In this document: one piece after another, positions 1 through 9,063 of the stretch
How positions within the stretch are numbered: position 1 is the stretch's first letter
How the letters are laid out: each line of letters opens with the position of its first letter
NCBI RefSeq assembly: GCF_023238625.1
Contig: NZ_CP096670.1
Location: forward strand, 404,501 to 468,500
Direction of reading: 5' to 3'
DNA length: 64,000 bases
DNA from: Agarivorans sp. TSD2052
Lineage (GTDB): Bacteria; Pseudomonadota; Gammaproteobacteria; Enterobacterales; Celerinatantimonadaceae
The notes under the pieces: model-generated
Database searches by the model: none
Told to the model about the DNA's origin: nothing
Seen by the model: the letters and a program-made list of their open reading frames with translations, nothing else
Position numbers and translations under genes: made by a program

Positions 1-1212
1 CAAACCATTGCTAGTATCACTCAGCTGACCGGTGAGATAAATATTCAACTGACTGAGTTGGACCAAATCGTGACAAAGATTGTTAATTTAGCTAACCAGC
101 AAAGCGCTGAGGCTAGTGAACAAGGCCAAACACTGATAGTTAATGCCCGCTCAATCACCGCGATAGTGGTCCCATTGGTGATTATTTTTGCTATTGCCGT
201 GGCTTATTGGCTAGCGAGTTTAATCCGTAAACCTTTGGCGCATACCCAAGGACAAATCTTACGTCTGGCAGAAGGTGATTACAGCCAAACGATGCAAGGT
301 CAGTATAGTGGCGAATTTGCCGTATTGGTGGCGGCGATTAACCGAATGATTGAGCAAGCACGTGAAGTGTTTAGCCAAATCCAGCATGCAGCGCAGCAAC
401 TGAGCGATGTTTCAGAGAAAAATAGTGAAGCGTCAAGTGTTGTTAAAACCAAATTAGATAAACAAACCGCTGAATTAAGCAGTGTGGCCACTGCGGTTAC
501 CGAAATGGAGTCGGCCATTAAAGAAGTGGCCTCTAACACTGAAAGCAGCCGTGAGTTATCGATGTCGGTTGAAAGCAATATCGATATGGGACAGCGGGTG
601 ATGAACCAAAATATCGAGATGATCGATAGTTTAGATGACGCCTTACAAAGTACATCGGGACAAGTTGATAAGCTGGCGGACGCTAGCAAACAAATTGGCT
701 CTATTATTGAGGTGATTGACGGCATTGCCAATAAAACCAATTTACTTGCCTTAAACGCAGCGATCGAAGCTGCAAGGGCCGGTGAACAAGGCCGTGGTTT
801 TGCGGTAGTTGCAGATGAAGTGCGTAGTTTAGCCAGTCAAACCACTCAAAGCACTGAATCAGTTCGCACCATGATTACTACCTTACAAAGCGAGTCTAGT
901 CAGGTTTTTGATGCGATGGCGGCCAGTCGTGAGCAAATGAGTCAGTCAAAAGAGCTGGCAGAGAAATCGCGAGAATCCATTATGACCATTCGCGGTGAAA
1001 TGACACAAATGCGTGAAATGACCGACCAAATCAGTGTCGCCGCGCAAGAGCAACATCATGTCGCTAGTGAAGTAACCCGTAATGTAAACGTCATTGCTGA
1101 GGTTGCCGAAGATAACTTTGAGCAAATTGAAAAAGTGGCTCAGTCTAGCGAAGCTTTACAACAACAGGTTAATGACATCGAAACTATGTTAAAACGCTTT
1201 ATATTGAAGTAA
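1..1212 (+). CDS. Methyl-accepting chemotaxis protein, 5' end missing
   Basis: Transmembrane chemoreceptor that signals to CheA/CheW. The frame is open from the first base, so the periplasmic sensor and first membrane segment lie outside the window; 403 residues are visible. A membrane segment (about residues 52-76, [20 protein letters not shown]) is followed by a HAMP linker ([10 protein letters not shown] onward) and the long coiled-coil signalling domain. The hairpin tip reads [20 protein letters not shown] followed by [15 protein letters not shown], diagnostic of the family. No C-terminal CheR/CheB pentapeptide is seen. A TTG at base 58 is an internal codon, not a credible start. The ligand cannot be inferred because the sensor is absent. 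Confidence 0.95.
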   Translation, partial: QTIASITQLTGEINIQLTELDQIVTKIVNLANQQSAEASEQGQTLIVNARSITAIVVPLVIIFAIAVAYWLASLIRKPLAHTQGQILRLAEGDYSQTMQGQYSGEFAVLVAAINRMIEQAREVFSQIQHAAQQLSDVSEKNSEASSVVKTKLDKQTAELSSVATAVTEMESAIKEVASNTESSRELSMSVESNIDMGQRVMNQNIEMIDSLDDALQSTSGQVDKLADASKQIGSIIEVIDGIANKTNLLALNAAIEAARAGEQGRGFAVVADEVRSLASQTTQSTESVRTMITTLQSESSQVFDAMAASREQMSQSKELAEKSRESIMTIRGEMTQMREMTDQISVAAQEQHHVASEVTRNVNVIAEVAEDNFEQIEKVAQSSEALQQQVNDIETMLKRFILK

Positions 1213-1265
1213 ATTAGAGAGCCTTTTAGCTCAGTCTTTTGCGAATTTTTCGCTGAGGTTAGTTT

Positions 1266-2771
1266 ATGTTCAATTTATCGCGTTTGTTGAGCCCCAAAAC
1301 TCAACAACTTGCGGCACTTGATTTAGGAAGCAATAGTTTTCATTTAATTATTGCTGATTGGGAAGACGGCGAGTTAAAAGTTCGCGATAAAGTGAAAGAA
1401 ATGGTTCGCTTAGGTTGGGGCTTACAAGACGATGGCAGTTTAGATGCTGCCGCGTGGAATAGAGCTCAAGCTTGTTTGGAGCGCTTTGGTGAACGCTTAC
1501 GCGAGTTTAAACCCGGCAGTGTTCGGGTTGTTGGCACCAAAACCTTGCGAAGTATTATTGATGCGGACGTATTTTTACAGGCCGCTGAGCAACGTTTAGG
1601 CCATCCGGTCGAGGTGATTTCTGGGGAAGAAGAGGCCCGCTTAATTTACCTAGGCGTGGCGCATTATATGGCTCCAACCAATGGGCCTCGTATGGTGGTA
1701 GATATTGGCGGAGGTAGCACCGAAGTCACACTGGGCGAAGGCATGGAAATTAAGCTTAAACAAAGCTTAGACATGGGCTGTGTCTCGATTACCAAACGTT
1801 TTTTCAAAAGTGGTCGCGTGACTAAAAATCGCTTGTTGAAAGCCAGCACTTATTGCTCTCAAGAGTTGTTACCGGTTGTCGATGATTTTATTGATCATTC
1901 GTGGAACGAATGTTTGGGAGCTTCCGGCACCATAAAAGCGGTGGCTAAAGTGTGCATAGAGAATAAATTTTGTGCCGCTGAAATTGAGCTTGCTGGTTTA
2001 GACGCTATCATAGAACGCTACTTAGAAGCGGGTGAGTGTAACCTTCCTTTTAAAGGTTTATCAGAAGAGCGTCAGCCAGTATTTTTAGGTGGCGTTATCG
2101 TATTGCATTCTTTGTTTAAAAATTTGCACATCCAAAAGATGCATGCCGCCGAGTCAGCGCTGCGCGAAGGCTTATTGTATGAACTTAAAGGCCGCTTAGA
2201 GCATACCGATATTAGACCTGCCAGTGTGCAGCGCTTGTCAGAGCGTTATCATGTTGATTCTCAGTTTAGTGGGCGTGTCGATGATACTTGCCAGTTACTG
2301 CTTAATCAGGTTGCCGAAACTTGGCAACTTGATGAAACAGAAACCGCACAGTTACTCAAGTGGGCTTCAATGCTATTTTTAGTGGGCTTAGATGTGGCCC
2401 ATAGCGATTACCACAAACATGGTGCATATATTGTAGGGAACGTTGACCTTGCCGGTTTTTCGCGGATAGAACAACAGCAGCTGGCCGCTTTAGTATTAGC
2501 CCACCGTCGTAGTTTCCCCGCTAAGCATTTTCCGCTGGAGAATACTGATTTATTGAAAGCCTGTTTGATGCTTCGCTTATCGGTAATCTTTAATCGTGGT
2601 AAACGTCGCCAAGGCTTACCCGAGCTGCAATTTAGAGCGGCTGGGCAACAAATGAGTTTGTTGTTGGATCAACAGTGGTTGCAAAATAATCCGCTAACGC
2701 GCGCCGACCTAGAAAATGAACAGCAATACCTTGCGCAGATCGATTACAAACTTGATGTCATTGAGCTTTAG
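1266..2771 (+). CDS. Ppx/GppA family exopolyphosphatase/pppGpp phosphatase
   Basis: Hydrolyses inorganic polyphosphate and/or the pentaphosphate alarmone in the cytoplasm. The 501-residue product matches full-length Ppx/GppA proteins. The actin-like ATPase fold is marked by LAALDLGSNSFHLIIADW near the start (phosphate-1 loop), ISGEEEARLIYLG near residue 120, and VVDIGGGSTEVTLG (phosphate-2 loop) near 140. The C-terminal HD-like helical half carries HSDYHKHGAYIV near residue 380. It starts 53 bases after the chemoreceptor and converges on amtB. Ppx and GppA cannot be separated by eye, so no symbol is given. Confidence 0.9.
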   Translation: MFNLSRLLSPKTQQLAALDLGSNSFHLIIADWEDGELKVRDKVKEMVRLGWGLQDDGSLDAAAWNRAQACLERFGERLREFKPGSVRVVGTKTLRSIIDADVFLQAAEQRLGHPVEVISGEEEARLIYLGVAHYMAPTNGPRMVVDIGGGSTEVTLGEGMEIKLKQSLDMGCVSITKRFFKSGRVTKNRLLKASTYCSQELLPVVDDFIDHSWNECLGASGTIKAVAKVCIENKFCAAEIELAGLDAIIERYLEAGECNLPFKGLSEERQPVFLGGVIVLHSLFKNLHIQKMHAAESALREGLLYELKGRLEHTDIRPASVQRLSERYHVDSQFSGRVDDTCQLLLNQVAETWQLDETETAQLLKWASMLFLVGLDVAHSDYHKHGAYIVGNVDLAGFSRIEQQQLAALVLAHRRSFPAKHFPLENTDLLKACLMLRLSVIFNRGKRRQGLPELQFRAAGQQMSLLLDQQWLQNNPLTRADLENEQQYLAQIDYKLDVIEL

Positions 2772-2783
2772 GGGGATGAAGAG

Positions 2784-2811
2784 AAGCCGCCCTAGCTAAC
2801 TAGGGCGGCTT
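2784..2811. terminator. Strong hairpin between ppx/gppA and amtB
   Basis: A perfect 12-bp stem (AAGCCGCCCTAG / CTAGGGCGGCTT) with loop CTAA lies between two convergent genes. There is almost no T tract on either side, so it may act as a bidirectional transcript 3' end rather than a textbook intrinsic terminator. Confidence 0.6.
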
Positions 2812-2820
2812 TGAGACAGA

Positions 2821-4023
2821 TTAGCGGTCTTTGTTAGTCGCGCTAATTTTGTGAATAGCCAAATCTGCGCCGTGATACTCATCTTCTTCAGACAATCTTA
2901 AGCCGGCGACTTTATCGACTAAGGTGTAAACAATAAAACCACCCACCAAAGCAACAATAATACCGGCAAGGCTACCAATGATTTGACTGATTAGTGACAC
3001 GCCGCCTAATCCGCCTAAGGCTTGGCTGCCAAAGATACCTGCAGCAACACCGCCCCATACACCACATAAACCATGTAGCGGCCATACACCTAGTACATCA
3101 TCTAAGTGTGAATGCTGTTGTAACCAAGTAAATACCCAAACAAACAATGCACCAGCAACGCCACCGGTAACTAAGGCGCCGATAGGGTGCATTAAATCAG
3201 AACCCGCACATACTGCGACTAAGCCAGCTAAGGGACCGTTATGAACAAACCCTGGGTCATTTTTACCTAACAGCAAAGCAACAATAGTGCCTCCAACCAT
3301 GGCCATTAAGGTATTCACGGCGACTAAACCGCTTATTCCGTCCATGGTTTGTGCCGACATAACGTTAAAGCCGAACCAGCCTACGGTAAGAACCCACGCG
3401 CCTAAGGCCAAAAATGGAATATTTGAAGGCGCAAATGCTACGCCAGGTTTTCTGCCTTTACGTGCGCCAAGAACTTTAATGGCGACTAAGGCTAACCACC
3501 CCCCCATAGCATGAACCACCACTGAACCAGCAAAATCATGGAAAGCGGCGCCAAACTGCGCTTCTAACCAAGCTTGAAAGCCAAAGTTTCCATTCCAAAT
3601 AATGCCTTCGAAGAAAGGATAGACCAAACCAACAATCAGAGATGAAGCCACTAAGAAGGGATAAAACTTACCGCGCTCTGCGATACCACCTGAAACAATA
3701 GCGGGGATGGCAGCGGCAAATGTGAGTAGGAAGAAGAACTTAACTAACTCGTAACCATTACCTTCGGTTAATACCTCGGCACTATTAAAGAAATGATTAC
3801 CATAAGCGAGGTAATACCCAATAAGGAAATAAGCAACGCCCGAGAATGCAAAATCAGTGATGATTTTTACTAAAGCATTAACTTGGTTTTTATGACGAAC
3901 GGTTCCTACCTCTAAAAAGGCAAAGCCGGCATGCATTGCTAGTACCATTATAGCGCCTAGCAAAATGAATAAAGTGTTCGCGCTTTGTGACAGAACGTCG
4001 ATAGCGGCACTAATATTATCCAT
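2821..4023 (-). CDS. amtB: Ammonium transporter AmtB
   Basis: Inner-membrane ammonium channel. The 400 residues are almost entirely hydrophobic helices, as in the Amt/Rh family (11 segments). Family landmarks include GGIAER near residue 110, DFAGSVVVHAMGG near 165 (conserved Asp plus first pore His) and WPLHGLCGVWGG near 315 (second pore His). The start is ATG with AGGAG about eight bases upstream. No glnK (PII) gene is adjacent, unlike the usual glnK-amtB pair. The upstream region carries a sigma54-like -24/-12 element and NtrC-like boxes, consistent with induction under nitrogen limitation. Confidence 0.93.
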   Translation of the reverse strand: MDNISAAIDVLSQSANTLFILLGAIMVLAMHAGFAFLEVGTVRHKNQVNALVKIITDFAFSGVAYFLIGYYLAYGNHFFNSAEVLTEGNGYELVKFFFLLTFAAAIPAIVSGGIAERGKFYPFLVASSLIVGLVYPFFEGIIWNGNFGFQAWLEAQFGAAFHDFAGSVVVHAMGGWLALVAIKVLGARKGRKPGVAFAPSNIPFLALGAWVLTVGWFGFNVMSAQTMDGISGLVAVNTLMAMVGGTIVALLLGKNDPGFVHNGPLAGLVAVCAGSDLMHPIGALVTGGVAGALFVWVFTWLQQHSHLDDVLGVWPLHGLCGVWGGVAAGIFGSQALGGLGGVSLISQIIGSLAGIIVALVGGFIVYTLVDKVAGLRLSEEDEYHGADLAIHKISATNKDR

Positions 4024-4069
4024 TAAATCTACTCCTGATTAGTTCTTCAAATATTGGTTTGCGCCAAAA

Positions 4070-4090
4070 TTAAGCAATTATTAGGCCTGG
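4070..4090 (-). promoter_or_regulatory. Candidate sigma54 promoter of amtB
   Basis: On the minus strand AGGCCTAATAATTGCTT (4088 to 4072) has GG and GC separated by ten bases, as at -24/-12 sites, with GGC and TTGC matching the consensus. Predicted transcription would begin about 40 bases upstream of the amtB ATG. The call is a visual consensus match supported by the gene's usual regulation. Confidence 0.55.
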
Positions 4091-4174
4091 TATTAAATTT
4101 TTTACATAAAGAAGCACTAAGTTGATGCATTTTATGGCTTTTAACTGACTGATAACGTGTGGTTTACACATTTT

Positions 4175-4191
4175 TGTATTGTTTTGGTGCG
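4175..4191. promoter_or_regulatory. Candidate NtrC box 1 upstream of amtB
   Basis: TGTATTGTTTTGGTGCG resembles the NtrC site TGCACT-N4-TGGTGCA, differing at three defined positions. It lies about 100 bases upstream of the candidate sigma54 promoter, a normal enhancer distance. Confidence 0.45.
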
Positions 4192-4217
4192 AATATACTG
4201 ATGGTTTTTTATAGAGG

Positions 4218-4234
4218 TGCATTAAAATGGTGCG
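4218..4234. promoter_or_regulatory. Candidate NtrC box 2 upstream of amtB
   Basis: TGCATTAAAATGGTGCG matches the NtrC consensus TGCACT-N4-TGGTGCA at all but two defined positions. It is 43 bases from box 1, about four helical turns, so both would lie on the same DNA face. A further half site, TGGTGC, lies 21 bases on, at 4249-4254. Confidence 0.55.
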
Positions 4235-4457
4235 CAACTGTCTCACATTGGTGCTTGTTGGTGGGTGAGCTGAAAAGTACCGAGCAGTGAGAAAAGGGGG
4301 GGAATAACGCTGCGTGTTGAACCACCAGTTTACACTTAATAATTGATATGCGCGGTAATTAGCATCATTTGAAAGTTTTTTGCCACAGATGGTGGTCTAG
4401 TATTATATCAATAGATAGTTGCAGATACTTCACTCGCTTTACAAAGGATGACGGTCG

Positions 4458-4781
4458 ATGGATCAATGGTTTGCATTTTACAGCGCGTCTAATTTACTGG
4501 AGGCGAAGTTACTTCAGGGCATGTTGATAAAACTAGGGATTGAAAGTCGCTTAGAGGGTGAGTTTTCAATGGCTGCAGTGGGTGAGTTGCCAGTAGACTG
4601 TTTTCAAGTCACCCTTGTGGTGACGTTAACCAATTGGGAGCGGGCTAAGCAAGCAGTTATTGATTATGAAAAAGACAGCCAACAAGAGTGGTTTTGCAAA
4701 CACTGTGGGGAATCTAATCCCGGTAGCTTTGAATACTGCTGGGCGTGTCACGATCACGAGACGACTAAGTGCGCTATTTGA
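4458..4781 (+). CDS. DUF2007-type small protein with C-terminal zinc ribbon
   Basis: A 107-residue cytoplasmic protein. The first ~75 residues (FYSASNLLEAKLLQGMLIK, then a beta-rich part ending VTLTNWERAKQAV) fit DUF2007, a putative signal-transducing domain with an alpha-beta fold. The tail has two CxxC pairs (CKHC and CWAC, about residues 79-96) forming a likely zinc ribbon. AAGGATGAC precedes the ATG. There is no informative neighbour: the next gene is an orphan flagellin-like protein on the same strand after an 86-base gap. The function of this family is not established. Confidence 0.75.
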   Translation: MDQWFAFYSASNLLEAKLLQGMLIKLGIESRLEGEFSMAAVGELPVDCFQVTLVVTLTNWERAKQAVIDYEKDSQQEWFCKHCGESNPGSFEYCWACHDHETTKCAI

Positions 4782-4867
4782 TGATGAAGTTTTTGCTAAT
4801 GAGTGTTATGCTTAAATTATATACAGCTAGGATGGCTATACTCGTAAACGTTTGTTGAGGATAACTC

Positions 4868-5548
4868 ATGCCAATCAGTCAAGTATCCAGCTCAGTCGCG
4901 CCGTCAGATTTCTATCTAGAACAGGCTAAAAAGCGCCAAGAAGAGCAAGATGAAAAACTCGCATCAGGTAAGAAAATAAATTCTGCTGCGGACGATCCTG
5001 CCGGTTTGCAAATATCAAACCGCCTAACCACCGGGATCAGTGAACAAGAAGCCTATGCTAATATTTATCAGAATCAAGTTAGCATCAATAATATTGAGTC
5101 GGCGCAATTGCAAGGCACCACTGATTTACTACAACAAAATCAAGCCTTGGCGGTTCAAAGTGGTAATGGAATTTATAACTCCGATGATATTGCCGCTTTG
5201 CAAGCACAAGTCGATGCAAATACTGCCGCCATTCCTAATGCTGCGGAGTTAGGCGTTGATAACGTGGATGTGTCTGACCCTGCAGCGGCTCAAGCAGCCT
5301 TGCAAGGGGCACAGCAAACCACCGACTCAAGTCAAGCGCAGTTGGGGGCTCAGAGTAACGCAGCTGAATCTGCTTATCGCTCGACTCAAGCGGCCATAGA
5401 AGCGCAAAGCGCCGCTCGTTCACGTATTCTTGATACAAATTATGCGCAATCGACGTCTCAGCAAGCGCAAAATGATGCGGTGCTGCAAAGCTCCATTCAG
5501 TCTTACCAGCAGCAGTTGGCATCTAAGAATATCGAGAAGCTTATATAG
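4868..5548 (+). CDS. Shortened flagellin-like protein, orphan
   Basis: A 226-residue protein with both conserved flagellin ends but little between them. The N-terminal part has LASGKKINSAADDPAGLQIS (residues about 31-50), the flagellin D0/D1 signature. The C-terminal part has SAARSRILDTNYAQSTSQQA, matching the closing helix. The start is unusual: flagellin-type hydrophobic heptads are replaced by a Gln/Lys/Glu-rich stretch (EQAKKRQEEQDEKL), and the last residues do not match a normal flagellin D0. No other structural flagellar gene is nearby. It could be a minor filament component, a secreted axial relative or a diverging paralogue. A strong terminator follows. GTTGAGGATAACTC precedes the ATG. 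Confidence 0.75.
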   Translation: MPISQVSSSVAPSDFYLEQAKKRQEEQDEKLASGKKINSAADDPAGLQISNRLTTGISEQEAYANIYQNQVSINNIESAQLQGTTDLLQQNQALAVQSGNGIYNSDDIAALQAQVDANTAAIPNAAELGVDNVDVSDPAAAQAALQGAQQTTDSSQAQLGAQSNAAESAYRSTQAAIEAQSAARSRILDTNYAQSTSQQAQNDAVLQSSIQSYQQQLASKNIEKLI

Positions 5549-5570
5549 CTTTGTTCTACCGCAAGTAATC

Positions 5571-5607
5571 AACGGCGTGACACTGTTAAAGTGAACGCCG
5601 TTTTTTT
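5571..5607 (+). terminator. Rho-independent terminator after flagellin-like gene
   Basis: Stem AACGGCGT / ACGCCGTT (5571-5578 and 5595-5602) is followed by seven T residues. The T tract abuts the ribosome binding site of the next gene, so yecH must have its own promoter or depend on readthrough. Confidence 0.85.
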
Positions 5608-5619
5608 ATGGAGGTTACA

Positions 5620-5865
5620 ATGAGTCAGTCGATTCATGGGCATCAAGTGATGCAATTGATGTTGGAGAAAGGTGGTAGTTTTAGCTCGGCATCGCTAGAA
5701 AAGCTAATGAAACAGACTTTTGGTGAGCAAAGCGAATACCATACTTGCAGCAAGAAAGGTATGAACGCACAGGAGCTTATTGTATTCCTCGCGGAACGCG
5801 GAAAATTTGTTGAAGCTAATCAGGGCTTCAATACCTGCGAATCAAAAATTTGTTCTCATAAATAG
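5620..5865 (+). CDS. yecH: YecH-family small metal-binding protein
   Basis: An 81-residue protein of the YecH (DUF2492) family, described as putative metal-binding. It starts MSQSIHGHQVMQLML, has HTCSKKGMNAQELIVFL in the middle and ends with two cysteines (FNTCESKICSHK), matching the family pattern of His and Cys ligands. An ATG 12 bases upstream (5608) is in frame, but GGAGG lies between the two and is placed for the ATG at 5620, so that start is preferred. The physiological role is unknown. It sits alone between a terminator and a long chemoreceptor promoter region. Confidence 0.85.
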   Translation: MSQSIHGHQVMQLMLEKGGSFSSASLEKLMKQTFGEQSEYHTCSKKGMNAQELIVFLAERGKFVEANQGFNTCESKICSHK

Positions 5866-6206
5866 AGCGTCTTCGCTCACAAGGGCTGCTTTGTCAGCCC
5901 CATTCTATCCCTATAACTGTCATTGCCCCCACTTGCTGTCGATCACGCTTTATGGTGTTTAGTTAACGCTTGCTTAACATTTCTTTCATCCCCTCAGTTT
6001 AAACGTCTACAATTGAATTTAAGCTCAGCGTAAACGCTTGCTAGCCATGCGAACGCTTAATCTAATTAACGTTTCTGATAATAGTCAAACGTATGTTTTA
6101 ATTGTTAAGTTGTTTATTTAGCAATAATTTATCTAACCGTTAAACATTTGCGTAATAGTGACGATAACTAAGATATCGATATTTGTAATCACATGGAGTG
6201 GTATTA
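5866..6206. other. Intergenic region upstream of chemoreceptor
   Basis: A 341-base gene-free stretch. It holds a small hairpin (GGGCTG / CAGCCC, 5883-5900) without a T run just after yecH, repeated AACGCTTGCT at 5965 and 6033 with a partial third copy at 6052, and a sigma28-like promoter at 6141-6167. No open frame here looks coding. Confidence 0.6.
6141..6167 (+). promoter_or_regulatory. Candidate sigma28 (FliA) promoter of chemoreceptor
   Basis: TAAACATT, an 11-base spacer and GACGATAA match the FliA consensus TAAAGTTT-N11-GCCGATAA, with the -10 element 7 of 8. It lies 40 bases upstream of the chemoreceptor ATG. Chemoreceptor genes are commonly class-III flagellar genes, which supports the call. 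Confidence 0.7.
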
Positions 6207-7826
6207 ATGGATTTGGCAAGGCGTCTAAAAATAAGCCATAAGATCGGGATTTTGGCGACAATTGCGGTAGTAGGTTTTGCACTCTATCTTATCAATAACA
6301 TTCTCGTTCAGCAGCAGAGTCAATTCAGCATTGAGCAAATTAGAGACCAGTTTTTTCCCGCGTTAGATACAGCAACCGTAGCCCAAAACACCCTATATAA
6401 CATAGACCAGTTATTACAAACTGCGGTGACAACCGGTGAAGAAGAGTCATTGGAAAGTGCCGATCTGCAGCGGCAGTTGCTTAGCGATAAACTGAATCAG
6501 TTGCTCCAAATTCTACCCAGTGCTCAACAAGATGTTCAGCAACTGAAAAACTTATTGGATAGTTACTATGGGCAAGCCCGTTCTATTGCTTTGAGTTTAG
6601 TTGACGGAAGCGCCGATTTTTCCACTTTGCCGGCTCAAGCTGAGCGTTCTGCTGCCATTCTCCAAGAGCTTACTGACGGTATTGCTACCCTACGCGCGAA
6701 TACCGAGCAGGCATTTAATCAAACTATCGACTCAACGATTAGTAGCTCAAAATCTGCTGTTACTACCGGTATCATGCTGGGTGTGGCAACCATTGTTGTG
6801 GTGATTTTTGTTAGCATTATGACCACCCGTAGCATTGTCAATTCGATTGCTCAGGTGACCTCTTCGTTGCGAGAAATCGCCGAGGGTGAAGGTGATCTAA
6901 CCGTAAGAGTGGATTACGACGGAAAAGATGAAATCGCCACCTTGGTACATTGGTTTAATCAGTTTATCGGCAAAATGCAGATCAGCATAGCGACCACCAC
7001 TGAAACGGTTCAGGCCCTTCAAGACGTATCTACACGCTTAATGGAGACCAGTAAACACACCGCTTCAAGCATTGAGTCTCAAAATCACTCTGTTGAAGCG
7101 GTGAGTTCAGCAATTCAGGAGATGACAAGCAGTGTTCATCATATTGCCGATTTTGCCTCACAAGCTTCTGAAGAAGCCTCTTCGGCGAATAGTACCGCAC
7201 AAGAAGGCAGTCAGGTGGTAGAAAATACCATCTCTGTGATTAACGATTTAGCTGAAGAAGTGAATAATACCTCTAAGGCGATAAACCAGCTTGAGTCTTA
7301 TACCAGTAACGTTGGTGTTATTTTAGATGCGATTCGCGGTATTGCTGAGCAAACAAATTTACTTGCCTTGAATGCGGCCATTGAGGCGGCGAGGGCCGGC
7401 GAGCAAGGCCGTGGTTTTGCGGTGGTTGCCGATGAAGTGCGTACACTTGCATCACGCACTCAAGATTCAACACAAGAAATTCAACAGGTATTGGAAGAGC
7501 TTCAAAAGGGGTCCGGTTCGGCGGTAGAAGCCATGAATCGAGGGATTGAACAAGCAGGCTTAAGTGTTGAGCAATCGGCTCAGGCAGGAAAGTCCTTGTT
7601 AGATATCACTGGCAAGGTTGAGTCTATTCATGCGGTAAATGAACAGATAGCGGCAGCCACAGAGCAGCAAACCCAAACCTCCGACTTAATTCACGGCAGT
7701 GTTAACGACATTCAACAGATATCTATCGCGGTGGCGCAAAGTTCTAGTGAAATAGACAAGGTCAGCGAAGATGTACGACAAGTAACTCAACGTTTAAGTG
7801 AAGTTATTAGTCAGTTTAAAGTGTAA
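6207..7826 (+). CDS. Methyl-accepting chemotaxis protein with periplasmic sensor
   Basis: A full-length 539-residue chemoreceptor. An N-terminal membrane segment (about residues 12-32) is followed by a ~150-residue helical periplasmic sensor rich in Gln/Leu, a second membrane segment (about 185-207), a HAMP domain ([20 protein letters not shown]) and the signalling domain with [20 protein letters not shown] and [18 protein letters not shown]. The ATG at 6207 is chosen over an in-frame GTG at 6198 because GGAG sits eight bases before it. A porin gene follows after 28 bases and a small binding protein after that, suggesting one transcript linking ligand entry, binding and chemotaxis. Confidence 0.95.
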   Translation: MDLARRLKISHKIGILATIAVVGFALYLINNILVQQQSQFSIEQIRDQFFPALDTATVAQNTLYNIDQLLQTAVTTGEEESLESADLQRQLLSDKLNQLLQILPSAQQDVQQLKNLLDSYYGQARSIALSLVDGSADFSTLPAQAERSAAILQELTDGIATLRANTEQAFNQTIDSTISSSKSAVTTGIMLGVATIVVVIFVSIMTTRSIVNSIAQVTSSLREIAEGEGDLTVRVDYDGKDEIATLVHWFNQFIGKMQISIATTTETVQALQDVSTRLMETSKHTASSIESQNHSVEAVSSAIQEMTSSVHHIADFASQASEEASSANSTAQEGSQVVENTISVINDLAEEVNNTSKAINQLESYTSNVGVILDAIRGIAEQTNLLALNAAIEAARAGEQGRGFAVVADEVRTLASRTQDSTQEIQQVLEELQKGSGSAVEAMNRGIEQAGLSVEQSAQAGKSLLDITGKVESIHAVNEQIAAATEQQTQTSDLIHGSVNDIQQISIAVAQSSSEIDKVSEDVRQVTQRLSEVISQFKV

Positions 7827-7854
7827 TAAAAACAATAATAGAAAGGAGAGCCCC

Positions 7855-9054
7855 ATGGATTTAAGGGCGTGGCAAGCGTTGCCAATTTGCATATTGAGTA
7901 GCGCAGTAATGGCAAATGAAGCACTAGACAAACGAGTGGAACAACTCGAGCAAGAAGTGCAAGTATTACGTCAACAGAATCAAGATAATGCTTGGGATAG
8001 AATCAGTTTTAATGGTTTCTACAGTGTCGGCATTAACCAGTCTAATAATAACTTGGGTTATGCTGGCTCATCTGATGAATATGATTTCAATAATCTTACT
8101 TTGGTTGGTTTACAAGGTGATTTTGCCTTAGCTGACAGTACCAGTGTAACCGTTCAGTTGGTGGCTCGTGGTGAAGATGATTTTAGCCCAGAGGTAGAAT
8201 GGGCCTACCTAAAACACACTTTTGACAATTACATCACAGTGCGCGGCGGTAAACTTCGCTTACCCATGTATATGTACTCAGATTACCTAGAAGTAGGCTA
8301 TGCCCAACCTTGGGCACGCCCACCAGAAGAAGTATATAGCTTTGTACCGTTTAACTCTTTTGTTGGGGTAGATGGTAGTTACGACTTCGAGTTTGATAAT
8401 TCCACCTTAACCTTGCAAGGTTTTTGGGGGCAATCAGAAGAGGGCGGCACCAACTACGATGATATTCTAGGGGCTAATTTAACTTGGGTTGTAGATGACT
8501 TCACTGTTCGTGCAGTTTATGGTCAAACCAAAATTACTGTGTCGTCAAGCAATCAGCCTGATGCTCAAGTCATTAGCGAAAAGAACAAGTCTGATTTCTT
8601 AGGTGCTGGTTTTAGCTACGACAACGGTAGCTTATTAGTCGTATCTGAAGTGACTCGCGCCACGGTAGAAGGTCAGTACTCAGATGTGGATTCTGGCTAT
8701 CTAACTTTAGGGTACCGTTTTGGTAAAGCGATGCCTTATGGCACGGTTGCTGGAATGAAGACTCAAGATGACGATGAGCGTGATGGCCAGTTTGTTTGTT
8801 TAGCCGATTGCGCCAGTGGTGCGCCAACCTTAGCTCCTACTTCTATGTTTTATAATGGTAAGCGCAGTTCTTATTCTTTAGGCCTACGTTACGATTTGTT
8901 ATCTAACTTAGCGGTTAAATTTGATGCGACTTATGTGAACGGCTTTGGCGATACTAACGGTTTGTTAGCGAGCAAAGTTGCAGGGGCCTTGGCGGGTCAA
9001 GAAACACCTGATGACACTATGGTTTACAGCATTGTATTTGACGGCGTATTTTAG
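7855..9054 (+). CDS. Outer-membrane porin
   Basis: A 399-residue outer-membrane beta-barrel precursor. A short N-terminal segment (PICILSSAVMA) acts as signal peptide, followed by a coiled coil (KRVEQLEQEVQVLRQQN) and then alternating beta-strand sequence rich in Tyr, Gly and Asp, such as RISFNGFYSVGINQSNNN. It ends on an aromatic residue (YSIVFDGVF), the usual BamA recognition feature. AAAGGAGAG precedes the ATG at 7855; an upstream in-frame ATG overlaps the chemoreceptor end and lacks a signal peptide. The substrate is unknown. Pairing with a small phosphate-binding-like protein suggests an anion, but this is inference. Confidence 0.85.
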   Translation: MDLRAWQALPICILSSAVMANEALDKRVEQLEQEVQVLRQQNQDNAWDRISFNGFYSVGINQSNNNLGYAGSSDEYDFNNLTLVGLQGDFALADSTSVTVQLVARGEDDFSPEVEWAYLKHTFDNYITVRGGKLRLPMYMYSDYLEVGYAQPWARPPEEVYSFVPFNSFVGVDGSYDFEFDNSTLTLQGFWGQSEEGGTNYDDILGANLTWVVDDFTVRAVYGQTKITVSSSNQPDAQVISEKNKSDFLGAGFSYDNGSLLVVSEVTRATVEGQYSDVDSGYLTLGYRFGKAMPYGTVAGMKTQDDDERDGQFVCLADCASGAPTLAPTSMFYNGKRSSYSLGLRYDLLSNLAVKFDATYVNGFGDTNGLLASKVAGALAGQETPDDTMVYSIVFDGVF

Positions 9055-9063
9055 GAGGGAGTC

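Noticed and set aside
5235-5522. Minus-strand 95-residue frame opposite the flagellin-like gene
   Set aside because: The sense strand has clear flagellin motifs and codon pattern; the antisense frame has none.
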